Positions 26,099 through 33,245 of a DNA stretch of 33,245 nucleotides are shown here, piece by piece; positions within the stretch are counted from its first letter, which is position 1; each line of letters opens with the position of its first letter. The stretch comes from Allomuricauda sp. (GTDB taxonomy: Bacteria; Bacteroidota; Bacteroidia; Flavobacteriales; Flavobacteriaceae). The stretch lies in assembly GCA_028284725.1 (NCBI GenBank), contig JANQRD010000100.1:1-33245 (forward strand), written 5' to 3'. A model generated the notes under the pieces. It was given only the letters and a program-made list of their open reading frames with translations, searched no databases and had not been told where the DNA came from. The position numbers were made by a program, and so were the translations under genes.

Positions 26099-27073
26099 AT
26101 GAGTGATAAAGCCGAATTCATCAAAGATCTTTCATTACCTGCCATTGCGGCTCCAATGTTCTTGATCTCGGGACCCAAACTGGTCATCGAATGCTGTAAA
26201 AATGGTATTGTAGGCACTTTTCCAGCATTGAACCAACGTACCAGTGAAGGTTTTGAGGAATGGCTTATCGAAATAAAATCGGAACTGGATCAATTCGAAA
26301 AAGAGACCGGCAAAAAACCAGCTCCTTTTGGTGTCAATTTGATTGTGCATCCGACCAACCCAAGATTGGAAGCTGATGTAAAGTTATGTATGAAACATAA
26401 GGTCCCATTGGTCATTACATCACTGGGGGCAGTAAGTATGGTCGTTGATGCAATACATAGTTATGGTGGACTGGTTTTCCATGATATCATCAAAAAAAGA
26501 CATGCCGAAAAGGCTACCGAAGCTGGTGTGGATGGATTGATTCTTGTTTCAGCAGGAGCAGGAGGACACGCAGGCAACATCAACCCAATGAGTTTGGTGG
26601 CAGAGGTCAAAAAATTCTTCACCAAAACCATCATCCTTTCAGGATGCATCAGTACGGGAAGGGATATTGCATCGGCTATGCAAATGGGGGCCGATCTTGC
26701 CTACATGGGAACACGTTTTATCAATACAGAGGAAAGCAAAGCCCCAGAGGGGTATCGAAACATGATCATTGAGGCTGGTGCCAGCGATGTTGTCTATACT
26801 GCAGCAATTTCTGGAGTACACGCCAATTTTTTAGCGGCCAGTCTCAAAGCGGCTGGTATTTCTGAAGAGGATCTAAAAAAGGATCATAAAATTGATTTTG
26901 GAAAGGAACTGGATACGGAAGCCAAGGCCTGGAAAACTATTTGGTCTGCGGGTCAAGGTGTAACCACTATTGAAAACGTAATGCCGGTATCGGAATTGGT
27001 GAATACGTTAAAGTCTGAATTTAAAACCGCGATTGAGGAGCAGACAAAATTACTGGAAGCCTATCCCAAATAA
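26099..27073 (+). CDS. Nitronate monooxygenase / NAD(P)H-dependent flavin oxidoreductase
   Basis: 324 aa; LPAIAAPMFLISGPKLVIECCKNGIVGTFPALN; GLILVSAGAGGHAG; GADLAYMGTRFINTEES. Confidence 0.92.
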   Translation: MSDKAEFIKDLSLPAIAAPMFLISGPKLVIECCKNGIVGTFPALNQRTSEGFEEWLIEIKSELDQFEKETGKKPAPFGVNLIVHPTNPRLEADVKLCMKHKVPLVITSLGAVSMVVDAIHSYGGLVFHDIIKKRHAEKATEAGVDGLILVSAGAGGHAGNINPMSLVAEVKKFFTKTIILSGCISTGRDIASAMQMGADLAYMGTRFINTEESKAPEGYRNMIIEAGASDVVYTAAISGVHANFLAASLKAAGISEEDLKKDHKIDFGKELDTEAKAWKTIWSAGQGVTTIENVMPVSELVNTLKSEFKTAIEEQTKLLEAYPK

Positions 27074-28729
27074 TTAGGCTTCCACTGCTTGAGCATCCTT
27101 TAAATCGGCCAAAAACTGATGGACCTGACTTACGCACATGGAGCCTTCGCCCACTGCCGATGCCACACGTTTGACCGAACCTTTACGAACATCTCCAACA
27201 GCAAAGAAACCGGGAATGCTGGTTTCCAAGGATTGCGGTTCCCGATGGGAATAAATGGAACATTTGTGTAAATCTTCCTTTAATATTCCAGGTCCTGTGC
27301 AGATGAATCCCTTTTCATCGGTAGCCACCAAACCTTTAAGCCAGTCCGTGCAGGGTCTTGCCCCAATAAAAGTGAATAGGTTGGTGATGTTCTTCCTCGT
27401 TTTTTCTCCATCCTTATTTTCAAGCACTAAGGATTCCAAATGATATTGTCCATACAACTCGGTCACTTGGGTATTTAAGTGCACAAATATGTTTTCGGCC
27501 GCCTCGATGCGCTGAACCAGATAATCGCTCATTTTTGCACCCAAATCATTACCTCTCAATATCACATGCACCTCTTTGGCATGATTCGCTAAAAAAAGTG
27601 CTGCTTGACCTGCCGAGTTTCCTCCGCCCACGACCCCGACCAACTCATCTTTGCAAGCGGATGCATTCATTCCTGTTGCAGAGTAATATACGCCACTACC
27701 TTCATATTTTTCTATATTGTCAATAGGTAAACTTCTGTAGTTGGCCCCAGTAGCGGCCATAATGGCCTTTGTTTTTATGACCTTGTCATTAGTGGCATAA
27801 AGTATAAAATGGGTTCCCGTGTGCTCAATGCGTTCAGCTTTATGTGGAATGGAAATATTACAGCCAAATTTTTGGGCCTGCACATACGCCTTATTGGCTA
27901 AATCACTTCCTGAAATTCCCGTAGGGAATCCCAAATAATTTTCAATTTTGGAGCTCTTTCCCGCTTGGCCTCCAGGGGCCTTGCTATCGATGGTCACAAC
28001 GCTCAATCCTTCCGAAGCGGCATACACACTGCCTGCCAAACCTGCTGGGCCTGCGCCAATGACCAAAAGATCGAAAACCTTATCCTCAAAGTCCATCAAC
28101 ACCCCCGAATATCGTGCCAGTTGTTCCAATGATGGGTTTTGACAGATTTTTGCCTCACTATTGATTAAAATGGGAAGGTCATCTTTTGACAAGTTGAAGT
28201 TATTTAAAAGCTCCAAAGCCGAATCTGAAGTGTCGATATCCAGGAAATTGTACCAAATATGGTTTTTGTCCATGAAATCCCGAATCGCGTAAGTCTCTTT
28301 GGAATTTCCAGATCCCACCAACTTAATCCCGCCCGTGAATTCCGATAGGACAGTTTCCTGACGGAGCAAAAAGGCGTTCAGCAAAACATCACTGATATCG
28401 CTGTGCTTGGCTATGGCCTCCTTCAATCTTTTTGGTGCAATCCGAAGCACACAGGTATTCCCCTTGGTCACCGCATGAAATTGAGCCCCTCGATTTGAGA
28501 GCATCCCACTGTCCCCAGTAAATTCATTTTTTTGGTGTTCAACAATCACCGCATTATTGTTGTAGGGGTCCTCAATGGAAATTGCCCCATCCAAAACCAC
28601 AAAGAAATCATACTGGAGATCTCCGAGGGCAAACACTCTTGTTTCTGGAGGATGGCTTTCCAATTCCCCATAGTTCTTGAGGGTGGTTATCTGTCTTGCG
28701 GTAAGTTCAGGAAAACGCGGGTCTTTCAT
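27074..28729 (-). CDS. cNMP-binding domain / thioredoxin-like / thioredoxin reductase-like FAD oxidoreductase fusion
   Basis: 551 aa; N-terminal cNMP-binding fold (VFALGDLQYDFFVVLDGAISIEDP), middle thioredoxin-like segment, DLLVIGAGPAGLAGSVYAASEGLSVVTIDSKAPGGQAGKSSKIENYLGFP and GVVGGGNSAGQAALFLA. Confidence 0.9.
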   Translation of the reverse strand: MKDPRFPELTARQITTLKNYGELESHPPETRVFALGDLQYDFFVVLDGAISIEDPYNNNAVIVEHQKNEFTGDSGMLSNRGAQFHAVTKGNTCVLRIAPKRLKEAIAKHSDISDVLLNAFLLRQETVLSEFTGGIKLVGSGNSKETYAIRDFMDKNHIWYNFLDIDTSDSALELLNNFNLSKDDLPILINSEAKICQNPSLEQLARYSGVLMDFEDKVFDLLVIGAGPAGLAGSVYAASEGLSVVTIDSKAPGGQAGKSSKIENYLGFPTGISGSDLANKAYVQAQKFGCNISIPHKAERIEHTGTHFILYATNDKVIKTKAIMAATGANYRSLPIDNIEKYEGSGVYYSATGMNASACKDELVGVVGGGNSAGQAALFLANHAKEVHVILRGNDLGAKMSDYLVQRIEAAENIFVHLNTQVTELYGQYHLESLVLENKDGEKTRKNITNLFTFIGARPCTDWLKGLVATDEKGFICTGPGILKEDLHKCSIYSHREPQSLETSIPGFFAVGDVRKGSVKRVASAVGEGSMCVSQVHQFLADLKDAQAVEA

Positions 28730-28732
28730 TTT

Positions 28733-29026
28733 CTAATATTTTACAATGGTTTTGTGGACATAGCACCACATCCAGTTTTCATGGGGTTCAGCGGAACTTA
28801 CAACAGGGTGTCCATGTGAGGCGGCATGTCTGCTCGCATGCTTGTTCGGTGAACTGTCACAACATAAAGTAGTACCACACTCCTGGCAGGTACGAAGATG
28901 TACCCATCTATCTCCAGATTTTACACATTCCTCACATTCATAGCCCTTGGCATTTTTAACCTCGGCAATAGCCTCTAAATGCTCACACTTTCGTCCTCTA
29001 AGCTCCATTACAGAAAAATACAACAA
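28733..29026 (-). CDS. UBP-type zinc finger (ZnF-UBP) protein
   Basis: 97 aa; CEHLEAI..YECEECVKSGDRWVHLRTCQECGTTLCCDSSPNKHASRHAASHGHPVVSSAEPHENWMWCYVHK. Confidence 0.9.
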   Translation of the reverse strand: MLYFSVMELRGRKCEHLEAIAEVKNAKGYECEECVKSGDRWVHLRTCQECGTTLCCDSSPNKHASRHAASHGHPVVSSAEPHENWMWCYVHKTIVKY

Positions 29027-29098
29027 TTTTTAATCCCAAACTTTAAGCTAAGACTAAATATGAAAGATTTAAGTATTTTTAAAATATAATCAACCGCT

Positions 29099-30115
29099 AT
29101 GTACATAAAAAGAAATATTGGATGGGGGCTCATTCTAAAATACGCATGGAAAAATCTTATCTTTTTTACCTTCTATGCACTTGCCATATTCAGCGCGTAT
29201 TATGTTTTGGGATGGACGTTCATCGACCTTCCTTTTCAACCCATTACAGTGATTGGTATAGCAGTATCTTTTTATATAGGTTTTAAGAACAGCCAAAGCT
29301 ATGATCGCTTTTGGGAGGGAAGAAAAATTTGGGGCGGCATTGTAAACTATAGTAGAACCTGGGCTATTCAGGTACTTTCTTTTGTGCGGTCAGATGCCCC
29401 TGAGGAAGATAAAAAAATGCAAAAACAAATGATCCATCGGCATATTGCCTGGTTAAACGCCCTTCGCGTACAATTGCGCCAGCCGAGATCATGGAGCATT
29501 AAGGAAAACAAGAGGGTCGAAAAAATATTCGATAAGCACGGGGAACGGAACATCTCATGCAATGAGGCATACAATTTTGTGAGCATGCGGGAATTCAGTG
29601 ATCTGCGAAAAAGAGTTAATCCAGCTACCCAACTCATAAAAAACCAGGCCCTTGATGTAAGCCAACTACGAAAAGATCACATCTTGGATGGTTTTCAAGA
29701 AGACCAAATGCAAAGCGTCTTGGAGGAATTTTACAACCTGCAAGGAAAGTGCGAGCGTATCAAAAACACTCCTTTTCCCAGGCAGTATGCTTACTTCTCT
29801 AGGGTTTTTACTTGGATCTTTGTGTTATTGATTCCTTTTGGATTGCTCAATGTTTTTGAGGCTCACAACCAAGATTTTGGTGTGGATGGTATGGACTGGT
29901 TGATCTTTTTGCAAATCCCATTTTCTGTGTTGATTTCCTGGATCTTTACTACGATGGAAACCATTGGGGATAACAGTGAAGATCCTTTTGAGGGTCGGAT
30001 CAATGACGTGCCCATGACCGCACTTTGCCGAACCATCGAAATTGATCTTCGGGATATGCTGGATGAACAGGAGCTTCCTGAACCTATAAAGCCCAAAGAC
30101 AACATTTTGTACTAA
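29099..30115 (+). CDS. Bestrophin family ion channel
   Basis: 338 aa; VSFYIGFKNSQSYDRFWEGRKIWGGIVNYSRTWA; EDPFEGRINDVPMTALCRTIEIDLRDML. Confidence 0.92.
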   Translation: MYIKRNIGWGLILKYAWKNLIFFTFYALAIFSAYYVLGWTFIDLPFQPITVIGIAVSFYIGFKNSQSYDRFWEGRKIWGGIVNYSRTWAIQVLSFVRSDAPEEDKKMQKQMIHRHIAWLNALRVQLRQPRSWSIKENKRVEKIFDKHGERNISCNEAYNFVSMREFSDLRKRVNPATQLIKNQALDVSQLRKDHILDGFQEDQMQSVLEEFYNLQGKCERIKNTPFPRQYAYFSRVFTWIFVLLIPFGLLNVFEAHNQDFGVDGMDWLIFLQIPFSVLISWIFTTMETIGDNSEDPFEGRINDVPMTALCRTIEIDLRDMLDEQELPEPIKPKDNILY

Positions 30116-31074
30116 TGCCCCTAATTGCTTCCACGTACAAACCTCCGCTCTTTTTTAGACACGGACATTTGTCCACTATTTATGCAGGTATTGTCCGGAA
30201 GGTTAATGGAGTGGTTCAAAAAAGGGAACGGATAACCTTGCCAGATGGTGATTTTATGGATTTGGATTGGAGTGAATCCCAAATTTCCACTCAAAAATTG
30301 GTCATTTTATTGCATGGCCTTGAAGGGGATGCCCAGCGCCATTATATCGTTGGAAGCGCAAAACTTTTCAATCAAAATGGGTTCGATGCATGCGCTGTCA
30401 ATTATCGGGGATGTAGCGGAGAGCCAAATACCTCATATCGATCCTATCATTCTGGAGCAACAGAGGATTTGATAGCGGTTGTTGACCATATCCTCAATGT
30501 AGGGCAATATTCAGAAATCTACCTAAAGGGATTCAGTCTGGGCGGGAACCTCACCCTCAAATATTTGGGGGAGGGCAATGAACTTCCCAAAGAAATCAAG
30601 GCCGCTGTCGCCATTTCGGTTCCTTGTAGTTTGAAGGACTCCTGCGACCAATTGCTCACTTCGAAAAACATATTGTATGCAAAACGGTTCAAAAAACACT
30701 TGATTGCGAAGCTCCGACAAAAACAGCCTCAATTTCCCCATTTAATAACTGATTCAGACATCAAGTCCATAAGGACATTAAAGGATTTTGACGATGTGTA
30801 TACCAGTAAGGCACATAATTTCAAGAATGCTTTCGATTATTACGACAAATGCAGTTCACTTCAATTCTTGGCAAACATTAAGGTGCCAAGTTTGATCATC
30901 AATGCCAAGGACGATTCCTTTTTGGGCGAAGCCTGCTATCCTTTTAAAGAGGCTAAAACAAACCCAAGCCTATACCTTGAAGTTCCCAATTATGGAGGTC
31001 ATGTCGGTTTTTGGGGTAAAAACAACATCACTTATACTGAAAGAAGAGCTTTGGATTTCTTTCAAAGTAACTAA
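30115..31074 (+). CDS. YheT family alpha/beta hydrolase
   Basis: 319 aa; HGHLSTIYAGIVRKV; LVILLHGLEGDAQRHYI; VNYRGCSGEPN; LKGFSLGGNLTLKYLGE. Confidence 0.9.
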   Translation: MPLIASTYKPPLFFRHGHLSTIYAGIVRKVNGVVQKRERITLPDGDFMDLDWSESQISTQKLVILLHGLEGDAQRHYIVGSAKLFNQNGFDACAVNYRGCSGEPNTSYRSYHSGATEDLIAVVDHILNVGQYSEIYLKGFSLGGNLTLKYLGEGNELPKEIKAAVAISVPCSLKDSCDQLLTSKNILYAKRFKKHLIAKLRQKQPQFPHLITDSDIKSIRTLKDFDDVYTSKAHNFKNAFDYYDKCSSLQFLANIKVPSLIINAKDDSFLGEACYPFKEAKTNPSLYLEVPNYGGHVGFWGKNNITYTERRALDFFQSN

Positions 31075-31187
31075 AACTAAAAAAAATTGTGATAAACTTC
31101 TGTCCGCTTTGACTAGGCAATAAAAGTTAAACGCTATTGATTATCTTAGTAGCTGCAAATACATCAAACTAGATCATATCTGAACAA

Positions 31188-31667
31188 ATGAAAAAACTAC
31201 TCCTATTCTGCGCATTGGGTGCTTTTATAGCAAGTTGCGGTGGAAAAAAAGAAGAGAAAAAAGATGGTTTCGAAGTTAGCCGAACCAAAACTGAAGAGAA
31301 AAAAGAAGTGGCCAAGGAAGGTGTACCAGTGGACTTGGATAACAATGGAGTTGGCCCCATTAAGGACTTGGAATTTCCATCTGATATCGATTCGGAAATG
31401 GCCGCGCGCGGAGAAGCTAAGTTCAACGCCATTTGCGTTGCCTGCCATATGGTAGACCAGCGTATGATAGGCCCGGCCATGAAAGGTGTATATGAAAGAC
31501 GCAGTCCTGCCTGGGTAATGAACATGATACTCAATCCGGATGGAATGTTAAAAGAAGACCCTATCGCAAAAGCGCTTTTAAAAGAGTACAACAATGCCAT
31601 TATGCTCAACCAAAATCTGACTGAGGCGGAAGCACGTGATTTAGCAGAGTATCTGCGTACGCTCTAA
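31188..31667 (+). CDS. c-type cytochrome lipoprotein
   Basis: 159 aa; FIASCGGKK lipobox; single heme motif CVACH; distal Met candidates; NLTEAEARDLAEYLRTL. Confidence 0.88.
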   Translation: MKKLLLFCALGAFIASCGGKKEEKKDGFEVSRTKTEEKKEVAKEGVPVDLDNNGVGPIKDLEFPSDIDSEMAARGEAKFNAICVACHMVDQRMIGPAMKGVYERRSPAWVMNMILNPDGMLKEDPIAKALLKEYNNAIMLNQNLTEAEARDLAEYLRTL

Positions 31668-31688
31668 GATTCGAAAAAATAATAATTG

Positions 31689-31723
31689 ATGCTGCCGTCC
31701 TTTTTGGTATGGCGGCATTTTTA
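31689..31723 (+). terminator. Rho-independent terminator after the cytochrome gene
   Basis: ATGCTGCCGT (31689-31698) / ATGGCGGCAT (31709-31718) with two G-T pairs, then T run. Confidence 0.65.
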
Positions 31724-31738
31724 ATGGAATGAAATCAC

Positions 31739-32230
31739 ATGCTTCTGGAATTCAAGAAAAATGGATACAAGCCCAGCACGCTGACCTGCACTAGGGCTGA
31801 CGGCACTAAAACTTGGACCAAATTGCACCATGGTTTTGAGCTACATGATCTTGCCCATTTTGCAGTAGAAATGGAACTGGGTTTTAAAAAAGCTTTCTAC
31901 GGATTGCTTTCCGAAGGATTCAGCATTCAAGATTTTGAATTGCCGCGAGAACAACGTCCCAAAGCACTTGTTCCAGCTAACCTTCCGCCGGAAGCCTTAC
32001 AAACGGAGCACATGGTAAATCTTTTGATGATAAACCACGTTCAGCACAATCCTGATTTTGACCTGATCCAAGAACTCAAGGCTATTTTGCCTCAACAGAA
32101 CATTCCTTTTCCTGAGGGTCTAACTCCAGAAAGTCTAAAACAAATCCAAACGGCTTTTCAGGACCTGTGTGCAAAGTGGGATGCATTGGAAGAAGAGGGG
32201 ATACTCGAATTGACTTTTAAGCTGGACTAG
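31739..32230 (+). CDS. Hypothetical protein
   Basis: 163 aa; coherent soluble composition, no family recognised. Confidence 0.65.
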   Translation: MLLEFKKNGYKPSTLTCTRADGTKTWTKLHHGFELHDLAHFAVEMELGFKKAFYGLLSEGFSIQDFELPREQRPKALVPANLPPEALQTEHMVNLLMINHVQHNPDFDLIQELKAILPQQNIPFPEGLTPESLKQIQTAFQDLCAKWDALEEEGILELTFKLD

Positions 32231-32319
32231 GCGTTTTTTTAAGTCATTAGCCCAAATTTTAAATAACCTTTAGGATAGTATCGTAACGGCTTTCTTTACA
32301 TTCGTAAAAAATACCATCC

Positions 32320-32931
32320 GTGAGAACTCCCGTCGCTACCGCCAAGAATCCAATTTTAGTGTTTTTCCTATTTTTATCGCTTTCCATGAGCGCTCAAGAA
32401 ACACCTTTACCTTATTATGAAATCCCGGAATATCCAGAGGATTTTGGCCCAGGGAATATCGTCTCCCGAATGATCGATGGTCTTGGATTTCGATATTATT
32501 GGGCCACGGAAGGTCTTACACAGAAGGATTTGGAATACAAACCTTCCGAATCGGGAAGAGCCTGTATTGAAACCTTGCGGCATGTACATAGTATGTCCAA
32601 AACAATCCTGAATGCAGCCGACGGTACCCCCAACATCCGCCAGGAAAACCCCCCGGAATATGCTTTTGCCGAACTCCGAAAACAAACACTGGAAAATTTC
32701 AAGGCAGCCAGCACCAAAATGTTGGGGAAACAGGCTGCAGATTTTGAAAATGCGGAGGTTATCTTTCAAAATGGGGAACGACAATCCAAGTATCCGTACT
32801 GGAACTTGATCAACGGTATGTTATCAGACTGTATTTATCACGCCGGACAGATTACCTTAATGCGACGCGCTTCCGGAAATCCTATTAATCCCAATGTAAG
32901 TGTCTTCAATGGAAGGCTAAGAAACAACTAG
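32320..32931 (+). CDS. DinB family protein with signal peptide
   Basis: 203 aa; FFLFLSLSMSAQE signal; ETLRHVHSMSKTILNAADG...CIYHAGQITLMRRASGNPINP. Confidence 0.8.
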   Translation: MRTPVATAKNPILVFFLFLSLSMSAQETPLPYYEIPEYPEDFGPGNIVSRMIDGLGFRYYWATEGLTQKDLEYKPSESGRACIETLRHVHSMSKTILNAADGTPNIRQENPPEYAFAELRKQTLENFKAASTKMLGKQAADFENAEVIFQNGERQSKYPYWNLINGMLSDCIYHAGQITLMRRASGNPINPNVSVFNGRLRNN

Positions 32932-32940
32932 GCCAAGAAC

Positions 32941-32948
32941 TACATTTG
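32941..32948 (+). promoter_or_regulatory. -7 box (TACATTTG) of the final ORF
   Basis: Exact TAnnTTTG 32 nt upstream of ATG 32981. Confidence 0.45.
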
Positions 32949-32980
32949 TAACGAAAGGCGATTTCTTGCTACCTATAAAT

Positions 32981-33245
32981 ATGGGATCAGCAAGTCAACC
33001 TATGTTAGTGGTAAAAGCAAATCGTGCTTTACTTCGTAAAAGGCGGAGCTATAGTGATATACGCGAAGCTTATGAAGGCTATACTGGTGAAACCAAACTT
33101 CACTTTAAGGAACTTACCCCACTTCAGCAAAAGAAGATACGGGATAAAATCATTGCACAAGCCAAAAGGGACAGGCTACGGGAAATCAAAATCTACCTTG
33201 TTTCTTTATTACTGGTAAGTTTATTGGCTGTTGGCGTTTATGCCC
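32981..33245 (+). CDS. Hypothetical membrane-anchored protein (runs off the window end)
   Basis: MGSASQPMLVVKANRALLRKRRSYSDIREAYEGYTGETKLHFKELTPLQQKKIRDKIIAQAKRDRLREIKIYLVSLLLVSLLAVGVYA...; no stop before the window end; ORF-track entry 33024-33218 is the wrong frame. Confidence 0.7.
   Translation, partial: MGSASQPMLVVKANRALLRKRRSYSDIREAYEGYTGETKLHFKELTPLQQKKIRDKIIAQAKRDRLREIKIYLVSLLLVSLLAVGVYA

Noticed and set aside
33024-33218. 64-aa plus ORF near the window end
   Set aside because: Overlaps the longer open frame starting at 32981 that has an exact -7 box upstream and continues past the window end.
1-33245. CRISPR array, transposase, integrase, rRNA or tRNA genes
   Set aside because: None recognised by eye on either strand; a tRNAscan-SE/CRISPR search would be needed to exclude them formally.

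Overview
This 33.2 kb window looks like chromosomal sequence from a marine Flavobacteriaceae member (Bacteroidota). The support is protein family content, TAnnTTTG-type -7 promoter boxes and A-rich start contexts. Gene density is high and most genes are housekeeping or cell-envelope. The minus-strand blocks are DUF3108 / tryptophan 2,3-dioxygenase family / M23 peptidase / pgi (partial), uvrC / patatin-BamA-like fusion, ileS / DksA-like / hypothetical / lspA, recO / TonB receptor, and single genes gdhA and metB-like. The plus-strand genes include 5-formyl-THF cyclo-ligase, a DUF3298-like protein, an ArsR regulator / small ORF / Asp-Glu racemase / ArsC-like / EamA cluster, a SUKH (SMI1/KNR4) protein, nitronate monooxygenase, bestrophin, a YheT-like hydrolase, a cytochrome c and a secreted DinB. 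I see no CRISPR array, rRNA, transposon or confident tRNA. The observations most worth checking are: (1) a compact three-stem non-coding RNA candidate ending in a strong terminator at about 3501-3605 (-); (2) a cNMP-binding / thioredoxin-like / thioredoxin-reductase-like fusion that lacks the canonical CxxC, next to a ubiquitin-type zinc finger (ZnF-UBP) gene; (3) a DinB gene broken by a 1-nt frameshift in a G run, divergent from an ArsR gene whose promoter carries a perfect 9-bp inverted repeat and looks leaderless; (4) two small ORFs missed by the ORF track (28-aa membrane peptide and 45-aa protein). No clearly new defence or mobile system is evident.
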